The notes below the pieces were generated by a model. That model had not been told where the DNA came from, searched no databases, and was given only the letters and a program-made list of their open reading frames with translations. This document shows positions 9,848-21,220 of a stretch of 64,000 bases of DNA, piece by piece. A program made the position numbers and the translations under genes. This DNA comes from Edaphochlamys debaryana (taxonomy: Eukaryota; Chlorophyta; Chlorophyceae; Chlamydomonadales), in contig JAEHOE010000008.1 of assembly GCA_016858145.1 (NCBI GenBank), positions 806,001 through 870,000 on the forward strand. Direction: 5' to 3'. How positions within the stretch are numbered: the first letter of the stretch is position 1; each line of letters opens with the position of its first letter.

Positions 9848-11919
9848 CTACGGGGGAGACTCGTTTCCGCAAAACGGGCGGCAGATGCCGTCCTCGCACT
9901 CCGTCTCATCGAGAGAGCACTGGCATACAGACACCTGGCCGGCGAGACCGTCGACTTGCATGCACATCCTGCCTCCAGTGCAGTTGATGCCGCACCTGCA
10001 CGCAAAGTGAATGAGTGGCGGGCACAGGGGGGGGGTAGGGGGGGGGTCCTCCTCAGACATACATCATGCCTCGTCTGTACAGAGCTTGCCGAGAGGATCC
10101 CAAATCCGCTTTCAGAAATAAAAACGAAGGTTTTATTGCAAAGTTATGGGGGCCCAAAGTTCTCGGTCGGTCGTCGGTCGGGGGGGGTGGGGGGACTTTG
10201 GGAGGCTGTGTGGCGGGACTTTGTCACCGCGGCGTAGAGCACCGCCCAGCATCATCCGGCACGCCCTGAGCAGGCAAGTCACTGGTACCCTTCCAGCGGT
10301 GTTAGGGTGTCGGGACTGGTGGGACATGTCGGCATGCCGGGCCCCGGGCCCACACGCGGCCACCCAAAGGCGTCTCCCAGGTGCTCCCGGAAGCCCGCCT
10401 TCCACTCCCGCGCCTCAGATCGCACAGTAATAGCAAACTAAAGCCCTGATATCGCGCCTCGGTGCCGAGCCGTTGGTCATTTGACGGGTCGGGGTCCGTG
10501 GCATGGTTGATGGTACCCGACCAACGTGGGCCACCGGGAGTGCTGTGCGCGCCCATGGATAGAGCACACGGTCAGCAGTCCAGCGAAACGCGAAAGGCAT
10601 GAAATGGACTACGTACAGGCCTTGTACGAAAGTGTCGTACACTGTACGGGTCGGTCGGTCGTCGGTCCCGGGGGGTCGGGGGACTTTGGGGCATGACATC
10701 GGGCAACTTTCTTTGTACCCCCCCCCTGGCCGGCATGCACGGTGGTCAGGCGGGGCAGGCGGTTCGTTCCTTCACGGAGGAGGAGCCGAGACCTCGTGGG
10801 TACGGCGGCAACCCGGTCTGACCCTGGCAACCTCTCACCCGCCGCAGTTGTCCTCAGTGTCGGCTTCCACGCAGGCTCCATTGCAGTACCACATGCCGTC
10901 CGGGCAGACGCAGGCGAAGCTGCCGTCCGACTGCTTCTGGCAAGAGCGAGGAGCCGCGCACGCGTCGCCACACCTGCGGAGAAATAACAAGCAAGGGCGC
11001 ATGCACCATGGCACCGGCCTGTCGAGGAGTGCAACCGTCCGGCTGATGCGATGGCACGCACACCGGCCAGCAAAGTCCCTCTAGCATCTACTCATCAGGC
11101 CCACATATCAAGGACGTGCCCCGCCGCCCACGAGACCCTCGCTCTCGTCACCCCGTTCAAGCACGACGGTGTGCACCCCCAGTACTCCACTCACGCGTTG
11201 CAATTTGTGCTGGTGCCAAGGGTCACGCAGACACCCGAGGGGCAGAGGGCGTTGTTCTTGAGCTCGGTGCACAAGCAGCGGGCGCCGCCCTCGGGGGCGG
11301 GGCCAAGGGTCCAGCCGTCGTTGCAGGCTGTGGCGTGGGGGGCGACGGGCGAGCCAAGGGCGGGATGGAGAAGGGGGAACGGGTGTAACAAGGGCGCAAG
11401 CACACGGCTCAGGCAGGGGGTCAAGGTAGTCAAGGGGTTAAGGGCAAGCGCAGGTTTGAGTGAACAATGGGTCCCGCCTGCCCGTCTCACCGCACTGTCC
11501 CGAGGCGGTGCGGATGGTGTGGGGGGACGAGGCCACGGCCTTGCACTGCGAGGTCGGGTCCTCCCTGCAAGGCAGATACGGCAAGAGGGTCGAAAAGGTA
11601 GGGCGGGAGCCTAGGACAAGGGTTAGAGGGTGAAATGCGTGGCAAGAGCCGCGTTGCAGGCACACGGCGGACTGGACACGTCTGGACCTCACGGCATCCG
11701 GAGACATCACAGCACCTACCAGCAGCACGTAGTCATCTTGGCGTCAGTGCAGGTGGAGAGCTTGAGGTTGGTGCAGGCGCAGGCCTTGCCGACGCAGCCC
11801 TTGTTCTGCTGGAGGAGCGCGCGGCCGTCGCGAGCAGCAGCGAGCTTGTTGCCCGCCCCGGCGACGAGCAGCAGCACCACCGGGAAGAGGCGAAGCATGG
11901 CGTGGCCGCACTTCGACAT
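9848..11919 (-). CDS. Cys-rich secreted modular protein C (5 exons, 229 aa)
   Basis: Exons: 11720-11919, 11491-11564, 11195-11327, 10839-10973 and 9848-9995. They join in phase to 229 residues ending at a TAG. Residues 1-32 form a signal peptide (LFPVVLLLVAGAG core), followed by a cluster with CACTNLKLSTC. A CNDGWTLGP module and only one type I/type II pair follow (CGDACAAPRSC... then CGINCTGGRMC...). This is the shortest of the three tandem paralogues, and its last module is the most diverged. Intron 4 (9996-10838) is long and contains two related G-rich stretches with a GGGGGACTTTGG core (10164-10203 and 10650-10692). The likely product is an extracellular disulfide-rich protein; function unknown. 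Confidence 0.8.
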
Positions 11920-13440
11920 TCCTAGTCACTGTTGGCACCTGTGATACGCGAGCGGGGGTGGCAGTGCGGCGGGAGAGCGGGCTCGTTGGCATGGCGGAAT
12001 CGGGCCGGCTCGAGTTTGCAAGATTGGGTCGTGCGCGACCGTGGACGCAACGCCGCTACTCCCCAGAGCCTCACAAGATCCTTGTGTAGCACACCGATAG
12101 CGCTCACCCACAGTAAACCGTGCGCGGAGCAGGCGCGGTTCTTGTTGCGTCCCACCAGGTCGGTCGTGCGCCTCCGGAGCTTGTTTGTACTTGCTTTCTA
12201 AGATGATACCTTGAAGCAGTCTGGCTGGATGAGCTTGCCACGGACTTTTAAGGGCGTCTACCTCGGCGCCGTCGTACGCCCGTACCAACGCTCTTTACTC
12301 AACACTTCTCTGCCTTGAGAGCATTGACGACAATGCGCATTGACATATCACAATTCCCAGGGGTTGCTCCACTTCTATGACGGGCATCGAATGAGCCGTC
12401 AAAAGGGAAAAGCGGATTGGAGGTGAGGAGCTCGCCCAGACGTTCACCAGGGGAGCTGTATCTACAAAGTCGATTGAAGAGATCACCGCTTGGCCAGCGG
12501 GCACCCGAGCGAACCGCGATGGATGGGCTGAAAGCGGTAGCGCGGCACTAGGCAGCCCTGTAGTTCATGCCTTGCAGGTCATAAGAGCAAAGCGAGACTA
12601 TGAAGGAGAGTAGAACTTCAGCTGCAAAGCTACTGGACGACTGGAAGGGCGACAGTTCTCGAAATCGAGAAACGGGGTGGCGGACTCCGGCGGACTGACC
12701 GCTGCGCTCGTGGCTGCGCTGCTAGTATGAAAGCAAAGTGAGTCAAGAAGCTGCGACTTGAGACCTGTGACCCAGTCAGATCCCGTACCGTCGAAGACCA
12801 CCCCCGCCCAGGTACGTACCGGTACGTGGTGCACCCATGTTAGCCCCTGCCTCGAGCCCCTGCCTCGGTGATTCACACTGCTGGCAACCCGCCTTCTTCC
12901 TCGTGCCGTGCTTTGGTGCAGGTGCCGGTGCACCCACCCCGGCCTCGCCGATAACCACGCGTCTGCCCCACCCGCCCGCCGGTATCTTGCTCACGCTCGG
13001 GAACGCCCCGCCTCTCGAGGTCAATGAACAGCAGACGTGTTTCTATCTATGCAAGAGCCCGCGGGTAAATCCTGCAGCACTCCCTGGCAGCATCACCCCA
13101 CGTATGTTCCGCCATCGAGATCCGAGAGAGGAGAAGCACCGACTGTAATCCATGTCTCTGCAGGCCATGACACCATGCCTCAGCCCTCCAGCCCCACCTA
13201 CGCCGTAGACCCAGCAGCCACGTTCAGAGGGCCCTTCACCTTGCCTTACCCCGCCACGCCCCGCCTACCGCCACAGCTTGCTTGCATGCGAAGACAGGAC
13301 CGGGTCGCCGCTTGCTGACCACCCGCCAGGATTGCAGCGGGGCGGCACACCACGCATGGAGACCAACGGGCTGTCCGGGGTATGAACCGCCATACACTGC
13401 AGTTGATTGCAACCCAATGAAGACCCGCGCTCCATGGCAG
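11920..13440. other. Intergenic: upstream of gene C to DDX42-like 3' end
   Basis: 1.5 kb without a supportable gene. It contains the leader element of gene C at 12096-12107, and its right end should hold the 3' UTR of the helicase ending at 13441. I see no conserved protein in either strand. Confidence 0.5.
12096..12107 (-). promoter_or_regulatory. Conserved 5' leader element, likely 5' UTR splice donor (gene C)
   Basis: The minus strand reads GTGAGCGCTATC, 188 bases before the ATG at 11919. A CTAG ends two bases before that ATG and could be the acceptor. Confidence 0.5.
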
Positions 13441-16400
13441 TTACCGCGGCGGCGGCGGAAAGCCGCCGTCGGGGCCTCCGCCGCCGCCGGGGGGTGCCGC
13501 CGCCGCTAACCGCGCGGCAATGGCCTGCGCTGCCGCAATGGCGGCCGCCGCCGCCCCCGCCGACATGGGAGCCCCTGCCCCGCCGCCGCCACCACTGCCG
13601 CCGCTCGCGTTGAGGGAGGACGGCGGCGGGACGGCCCCGAAACCCCCTCGGCTGCCGCCGTAACCCCCCGCCGGAGGCGCTCCGATGCCAGCCCGTGGCG
13701 GCGGCATCGCGTTAAGCGATGGCGGCGGCGGCATGGCATTGAGAGACGCCGGCGGCGGCATATTCCTGTACGACCCCGACGACGATGCGCCGCCGCCGGC
13801 GCCACTGCCGTACGCTGGCCCTCCGTCCGCAGCTGCCACGCCGCCGCCTCCACCCTGCGTCGCGAAGCCCGCCGCAATCGCCTGCGCTCGGGCGATGGCG
13901 TCGGCGGCCGTCGCCGCCACGGCGCCGCCGCCGATGCCGCCGCCGGCAGGCCCGAAGCGGCTGCCGCCGCCGCCGCCACGCCCGAAGCCGCCGCCTCCCT
14001 GTTGTAGGTAGTGGGGGACGACGGTGACCGGCACTGGCCGGCCGGGCGCGCCGCCGGGGGCCTGCGGAGCACTCTTGGGTGCGACAATCGTCGGACCCTG
14101 ATGCAGATCGCCGCCTGTCGTACCGGACGATATAAACGAGGACTTGAACCGCCCAGCCGTGAGACTCTTGACGATCTCTGCCCGGCTGTCGGTCTTGGTG
14201 GCGGCGCTGCCGCCGCCGCCGGCCGCCGCCCAGGCCGCCGCTGCCCCACCCGGCGGCAGTGGCGGCGGCGGAGGCAGCGGCATGCTTGCCGCCGCCGCTG
14301 CAGCGGCGGCGGCCGCCGCCGCCACCTCTGGGTTGATCGTAGCCGTTCCGACGCCCGCCGAAGCGGACGGCTCGTGCTCATAATCGTCCGTTGACTTTGC
14401 AAACCCGGGGAGCTGTACAAACGTCTTGGCGCCGCCGGCGGCGGTAGCCGCTCGGGGCGCGGAGGCGAAGGAGCCGGCGGCGCCTGCGGGGCCGCCGGCG
14501 GCGCCGAAGCCCAGGCCTACGCCGCCGACCTGCGGCCGCCGGCCCTTGCCCCCGCGGCCACCCTTGGTCCGGTTGTTGCCCTTCCGGAAGTGCGGGTCCT
14601 AACGGAAGGGCAAAGCAGGGTCAAGGCAAGGAACACACAGGCTTAGTACGTCGGCAGACCACCGACGCCTTGTGCCGCCAACGCTCCTGCCCCGATGTCG
14701 CCCCGCCCTCTGCATCCCCTCCACCCACCTTCATGGCCAGCTCCGCCAGCGCCGGCGGCACCTCCTGCCCCGCCGCCGCGAAGCTCTGCAGCAGCTGCCC
14801 CGCGAACCGCGCCTCCCCGGGCAGCAGCAGAGTCACGGCGCGGCCCTCCTTGTCGCCAGCGCGGCCCGTGCGGCCCACGCGGTGGATGTGGGTGTCCAGG
14901 TCGCGGGCTGGGGTGGGGGAGGTAGATGGGATTAGGTTTCAGGGTGTTTGGGAATGCGAAACGCACCAACCGCATTCGTGTTGATACGCGCAGACATGGC
15001 CATGGGAACACACGCCGCTAGCCGCTCAACACGCCCCTCCTCTCCTCCCCGCCCCTCCATCCCTTTCCCGCCCTCTCCCTGCCCCCCCGCCCCACCCGCG
15101 TCCAGGTTGACCACAGTCTTGAGTGTACGGATGTCCAGGCCACGTGCCGCCACGTCGGTCGCCACGAGCACGTGCGTGGCGCCGGACTTGAAATGGTCCA
15201 GCACGCCCATGCGGGTGTACTGCAGGTGTACGGCAGTGCGTGGGAGCGGTTGGCGGTTAGGGGCTCGCGCCGGCTTTGTCGTCTTCCTCCCACCCCCTCA
15301 ACGTCCTGACCCTCAGCCCACTCTGCCCCCCCCTGTCCTACCGCCCTGCGCCTCCCAAAGCCCCGGACCCCCTCACCTGGTCCATCTCTCCGTGGATTGC
15401 GCCCACCCGAATGCCCGCCGCTCGCAGCTTCTCCGTAACGGCGTCCACGCGGGCGCGCTGGCCTGCGAACACGATCACCTCGCCCTCGTCCACCAGCCCC
15501 GGCATGACAGACAGCAGGTACGACATCTTGGCCGCGTCGTCGGGCAGCACGTGCACCTCCTGCGGTTGGCGGTTGGGAAGGGGAACGGTCGGACAGCCCC
15601 CCTCCCCGCTCCGCTCCTTGTCCCCAGCCTCCAGGACTCCTAGGCCTGTACGGTGCTTCCCCTCCATTCAAATGATGGATCCTTTCCCGTTCTCCCACAC
15701 AGTTTTCCCCTCCTCTCTCCCCGCCGTCCTCCCACGCCCCCCCACCTGCACCACGTCCTGGTTGGCCACCCCCATGGCCCCCACGGTGATGCGCACGGGG
15801 GAGGTCAGCGCGTCCACTACCAGCTGCTCCACCTGGGGGCGGGGGGAGGGGGGCAGGATGGGAACCGTGTGTGTTTTGGACGCGTGGGCGTGGGGGGGCA
15901 GAGCCGTGTGGCCGTGTGCACTCGACCACACGCTCCTACAGCCCCTCGCTAACCCCGCGTCTTGCTCCCTCGCGTACCTTGCGGGGCATGGTGGCGGAGA
16001 AGAGCAGCGTCTGGCGGTCGGGCCGGATCTGCCCAATCAGGGAGCGGACCTGCAAGAAGGCGAAGCTTGGGAAATGTTCACAGAAAGCGCAAACGGTTGG
16101 GCTACGTGATTGGGCCGCAGGCGACCCTCGACGGACAGGCTCTTGTGTCGTACCTGCGGCTCGAAGCCCATGTCGAACATGCGGTCGGCCTCGTCGAACA
16201 CCAGGTACGTCACGCGGGCTGCCGTACAGGCCTTCATCTTGATCAGGTCGATCATGCGCCCGGGGGTGGCCACGGCAACCTGTCAGGGGAGGGCGGGAGG
16301 GGGGGAGGGAGTGCGTTCGAGGAAAGTCAGCTGCATCGCGTCCAGGTGTGAAGCAGGGATCAGTTCGGGGGAAAGCGCGGGAGAAGTGACAGAGTGCACC

Positions 16401-19400
16401 TGCAACTAATGTGTGCAACCTCCCTTACCTCAGACCCTCCCTTGAGCGCCTTGAACTGCTCGTATTTGGACAGCCCGCCGAACGCAGCCGCCACGCGCAG
16501 GCCTGCGGGCGCAAGCAGGGAGACATCAGGGGTGCAGTGCACCTGCCTGGGTCCTGCCATGCCTACCCGCGACCCCGCCCAACCGTTGCGTCCCTTGTTG
16601 CATCCGCCAACGCTTGCCCTGCGGTTCGAGCACCAACCCCACCCACGCTAGCCCTCACCGTAGTGCTTTGAGAAGCGGCGCGTCTCCTTGTGGATCTGCT
16701 CCGCCAGCTCGCGGGTGGGCGCCACCACCAGGCCTGGGGGTGACGCGCAGGCAGGGGCGAGGGGCGCGACAAGCTGGCTCAGGAGGGGAACGCGACCCGC
16801 CAGAGGACCCGCTCGACAAGCCTGCTGAGGCTGAAGCCGTGAAGCCGTGAAGTGACTGATAACCCCCATGCCCGGCACGCACCTATGGGCCCCTCCCCCT
16901 TGCTGAGCTCGGGCTGGTCCATGATGTGCACCAGCATGGGCAGCACAAAGGCAGCGGTCTTGCCGGAGCCGGTCTTGGCGATGCCCTGGGGCGGGGGTTC
17001 AGGGGGGCCGGCGGGGGTAGGAGAATGGAGCGTGAGGATGGAGCAGAGGGGGAGGGTAGGAGGATGGAGCAGAGGGGGAGCGTCGGAGGTGCTCGCAAGG
17101 GGGAGGTGGTAGCCGGGCAAGAACAGAGGCAGGGGTGTGAAAGCTCTGCCCCCGGCCCTGCCCCGCCGCCGACCCACCAACACGTCCCGCCCCGACAGCG
17201 CCACCGGCAGGGCCTGGGCCTGGATGGGCGTGGGCTTCTCGTACCTGGGGGGTCGGGGGAAGTACACAAGTGGATAACTGGGATAAGACAGGGCTCAAAG
17301 GCCCTGGCCCCCAAGCCCCTCTCACTGCTCTCACCCCGCCTTCTTGATGGCCGCCATGAGCCCCTGGTCGAAGCCGCACTGCGCAAAGGTGCGCACGGGC
17401 CGCGTCACGTCGAACCCCGACACCCGCATCTCCAGCTGCCGCCGGTAGGCAGCCACCTGGGGGGGGCGAGGGGGTGGGTGTGCGGAATGGTGGGTGGCAG
17501 TATGGTGGGTGGCGGAATGGTGAGTGGCGGAATGGTGGGTGGCGGAATGGTGGGTGGCGGAATGGTGGGTGGCGGAATGGTGGGTGGCCAAAACAGTTGG
17601 GGACGCGGGCCACTGCCGGGTGAGGAGCAACACCAGGGCTCAACCGTCGCCAAAACACTCCTGCACGGCCCCTCATGCCGCCAGGAGGCGCCGCCCCACC
17701 TCTAGTTGCACCCCGTCACCCCACCTCTGCGTCCGTCATGGCCGCGACCTCAGGGGACTCCTCGTAAAAGTCCTTGGCAAACTCCGTGTACACCTGGCAG
17801 AGGGTGAGCCAGGGGTACCGGCATGTTGCTTCGGGCGCATCCACGCCACGCCACGCCACGCCCGCAAAGCCGAGCTCCGCCTTCGCGCCTTACGCACGCA
17901 GCCTTCACCCGCGCACCCCCCGCTGTCCCCTGCCCCCCCTGTCCCCTGTCCCCTCCGTCCCCCGCCCTCTCCCCAGGCTCCCCACCAGGGTGGCGTGGTC
18001 CAGGGGGGCGAGGGCCTCGATGCCCCGGCCCCGGCCGGCCGCCTCCTCGTCGTCCTCGTCGCCCCCGGCAGCGGCCTCGGCGGCCCTGGGAAAGGAAAAC
18101 AGGGGCCAGGGGGACCGAGGCGTGTGCTCAGCCGACTGTTGTAGAAGTCGAGGGCAGGACGGAGCGCCAGCCCTGCGGCCGACGGCAGTCAGTCTGGCGC
18201 CCCGCTCCCTCGGAGTCTTCGTCTGCCTCCCTCCCACGCTGCTTCATGCAACCACCCTCTGCAAGCATCCCTCCGCCCTCCCGCCCCCCCCCGCCCCCGC
18301 CCCTCACTTGGCCGCTGCGTACACCTCCTCATCGCTGTCGTAGCCCCCGCCGCCGCCCGCAGCGGGGCCCTTGGTCTTGCGGACCTGGGGTCCCGGAGGG
18401 GGGGACGGGTGTGTGATGGCCCAAGTCAATGGTCTCTCCCGAAGGAGTTCGCCTCTGCGAACCCTCGACATGCAGCCCTGCGCGCTGTCTGTCGTTTCCG
18501 CCTTCCCGATCCCGCACCCGGCTCGCCAGGACCCTCCTAAGCTTCTTGCTCTGCCGAGGCAATGCACTCTCTACCCCCCCTCCCCCTCCCTCCCCTCCCC
18601 CTTCCCATCCTCCCTTCCCCCCCCCCCCCCCTCCCCTCTTCCCCCTCCCCCCCTCCCCCCCTTCCCCCCCCCCCACCGCCATGTACTCGGTGGCGGGGTC
18701 CGCCTCCTCGTCGCAGCCGATGCCCGCGGCCTCGGGCTTGGGTCGCTGCGTGGGCTTGTTGGCTGCCACCTCCTGGTCTATCTCAGCCATGAAGGCCTCA
18801 AGAGGGTCGTACTCCTCCTCCTCCTCCTTCTCCTCCTTTCCTTTACCACCCCCTGACCCCCCTGCCGCTGCGGGTGCTGCTAAGGGTGCAGCCGGCTTCG
18901 CAGTGGGGGCAGAGGAGGAGGGCGCGGGCGCGCCGCCGCGGCGGAAGGCGGCGGCTGCCTCGGCGGCCTGCGCCTCGAGCGCCTGGGCGAAGTCCTGCCG
19001 CTCCCACTCCTCCAGGTCGGCGTTGGCGTCGCCCCCTCCGCCGCCGCCCCCGCCGCCATCGCCGTCCCCGTCCTGGCCGTCCGCCTCGCTGCCCGGGCGC
19101 ACCGCCGGGCCCGTGTTGATCTCAGTCTCTATCGCACGCTCCACCTGTGGGGGTGCAGGAGGTGGGGGTGGGGGTGGAGGTGGTCGTGGGAACGGGGGCA
19201 AGGGGCGTTCAGGGATGTCAGCCTCCCCTCCCCGCCGAGCCGCCCTGACCTCCCGCCCCCATCCCCTCAGCCCCTTCCAGCCCTCACCGAGAAACCCCCA
19301 CCCGCATCAACCCCCGACCATCAAGCCCTGCTCCCAACCACCCACCGCGCCCGCTCCCAGCCCTCCAGGCCCAGCCCTCCAACACACACCACCCCCGCTC

Positions 19401-20119
19401 CCCACCAGAGACTCGAAGGTGGGGCAGTCGTCGTAGTCCCCCCCCCGGCGGTCCAGGAAGGCGCGGATCTCGTCCGGGGTCCAGCGAGTGAAGTCGGTGC
19501 TGCTGCTGGGCTGGGGGGTGGGGGCGGGGGTGGGGCGTGGGGGCCGGGTGGTGGGAGAAACGGGGCGGAGCGGGGGGTAATGGGAGAGGAAGGAGGATGG
19601 AGAGGTGAGGGCGCTGCGCGAGGGGGGTGTTGGAGGACAGTTCGGGCGTCGAGAGGGAGGGCGTGGTGAGGGCAGCCCGCTGGCCCGGTTGGACATCGTG
19701 CAAGGGGGAGGCATCAGGGTGCTGCCCTGCAATCACCAGATGCTGCGCCCTGCCACTGACGCCTCCACATGGTCCGGGTCCTGCACCTCCTCCCACCGCA
19801 CCCCCCCTCAAGGCCCCTCGCCCTCCCGCATCTCTCTAAACCCCCAGTCCCCTCGGGGCCCTGTCCTCGCGGACCCGCTCGCCCCCTCCCGCCCCCCAGG
19901 GGCCTGGGCCCTCAATGACCGCCCCCTTCCCTGCTGGTTGTCACACACCCCTCCCTTGCGTCCCACCCTCACCGCATCGTAGCTGTCCGGCAGCTGCTGA
20001 AACACGCGGGGCTCAGCATACTCCCGCCCAGGGTCCTGCCCCGGCCGCCGTGCGGAGACCTCGAACGACCGGACCTCGCTATGGTAAGGGAACTTCCGCT
20101 TTTGTCCCCGGTCATCCAT
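13441..20119 (-). CDS. DDX42: DEAD-box RNA helicase, DDX42-like (18 exons, 1111 aa)
   Basis: Exons: 19973-20119, 19406-19510, 18677-19144, 18308-18384, 17986-18085, 17725-17793, 17335-17456, 17178-17244, 16883-16985, 16659-16733, 16429-16502, 16154-16279, 15978-16049, 15746-15832, 15377-15559, 15096-15219, 14729-14907 and 13441-14598. All phases close to 1111 residues. Helicase motifs appear in order: Q motif ([10 protein letters not shown]), I (AKTGSGKT), Ia (PTRELAEQ), Ib (TPGRM), II ([11 protein letters not shown]), III (SAT), V ([11 protein letters not shown]) and VI ([10 protein letters not shown]). The acidic N-terminal [13 protein letters not shown] and the wording of motif II match the DDX42/plant RH24 group, which associates with the SF3B part of the U2 snRNP (family knowledge). 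The last ~385 residues are a Gly/Ala/Pro-rich tail. The start at 20119 is preferred; an in-frame ATG also exists at 20179. Exons 1-2 are the least certain because they lack family similarity. Confidence 0.88.
17482..17588. repeat. 15-bp minisatellite in a helicase intron
   Basis: About seven head-to-tail copies of a 15-bp unit (GCGGAATGGTGGGTG), with single-base variants such as GAGTG and CAGTATG. It lies in intron 6 of the DDX42-like gene and is likely length-variable between strains. Confidence 0.9.
18572..18676. repeat. C/T tract (G-rich in the transcript) beside a splice donor
   Basis: About 105 bp of nearly pure C and T on the plus strand, including a run of 16 C. In the helicase transcript (minus strand) it becomes a G-run tract that starts at the intron 3 donor (18676). 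G-quadruplex formation is possible but not shown. Confidence 0.85.
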
Positions 20120-20432
20120 GGTCTTGCAGTCCTTGTGGCAGGGCACAGAGCCGCGCGGCCGCGACTCGAGGGATGTCAAGGGAATGGCAATCTACCTAGA
20201 GGTCGCAGCCATGGTACACCTGCAAGGATGTTTCGTGTGTAATATGATGTAGGGTAGGCACGCGCGTGGGTTGTCGCAAGAGCGGGCAGAGCGCTTCATG
20301 CAGTCGTGCACTCGCGATCCTGCGCCTTGCTAGCTCATCTGCCTGCACTTCTTGCACATTCATAACACTCGCTGTATCCGCCAGCACCACCATCGACCTT
20401 CCCCACCACCAAAGTCCCTCGCGTGCATCGCC
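20120..20432. promoter_or_regulatory. Shared upstream region between helicase and LYR genes
   Basis: 313 bp separate two divergent start codons (20119 minus, 20433 plus), so it must contain both promoters and 5' leaders. No TATA-like box is obvious. Confidence 0.5.
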
Positions 20433-21220
20433 ATGAGCACCGGCACCAAACTGCACGTCCTCTCGCTCTTCCGCGCGTTCCTGCGGGAGGCACGTCAGAT
20501 GCCAACGGGTAGGGATCGTGGTGGTGGACGCATTGTGCCGGGGGTGCGGCCGGGTGGATGGGATGGGCGGGGGTAACGTCACCACCCTGAGAGCTTTCCA
20601 CTCCACATGATTCGGGCTCACGTACCGCGGGTGCGGCTGGAGTCGGCTGTGCCAAAGCGCGGCAGGATGGATGGGGGAGGGCGGGGTCAACGTCTCCGCG
20701 CGCACACCGGCTGCCCCTTGCAACCCTCCCCCCCACACACCAGCTCCCGCTCAAACCCTTCACCCCCGCTACACCCCTCCCTCCCCCACACCAGCTGCGC
20801 GCCGTGAGCACATCCGCAAGAAGGTCCGCTCGGAGCTGGAGGCGCACCGAGCGGAGGGCGACCCCGACAAGGTGGCGTTCCTCGTGCAGCTGGGTGAGAC
20901 TGGCGCAGTGCAGAGGCAAGCGACACCGCCTGCCTGAGACCCTGGGTGGATGCGGGGGGTTGTACGGACCGCTGGGCGCAGCAGATTATCGGGGAGGTCC
21001 GGTTTGTCGGTTACACGTGCATACGAGTGACGAGGTCCTGAGCAAGCTCGACAGGCGCCGCCTGTGGCGGAGATGTTGGGATCTTCCTACTCGTGACGTC
21101 CTTCCCTTCCTTCGCCCGCCCTCCTGCCCGCTCCCCGCAGCGGAGGTGCAGCTGGAGAACGCCACACTGCAGCGAGTGCACCTGAACGAGCTGGCCAGCA
21201 AGGGGCAGCTCAAGTGCTGA
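20433..21220 (+). CDS. LYR-motif mitochondrial assembly factor-like protein (~84 aa)
   Basis: Exons 20433-20508, 20795-20893 and 21141-21220 join with phase-1 introns into a small basic protein. Residues 8-19 read HVLSLFRAFLRE, the helical LYR signature (here LFR), followed by RREHIRKKVRSELEAH and a C-terminal helix ending QLKC. LYR proteins of the Complex1_LYR family bind the acyl carrier protein and the Fe-S machinery in mitochondria and help assemble respiratory complexes. SDHAF1 is the nearest match by feel, but LYRM relatives cannot be excluded. The start follows GCC immediately and gives the best family fit. The gene is head-to-head with the helicase. Confidence 0.75.

Noticed and set aside
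9263..10237. 324-residue open frame on the plus strand
   Set aside because: It lies antisense to the last exon of Cys-rich gene C, has no domain, and mixes compositions; high GC content creates such frames by chance.
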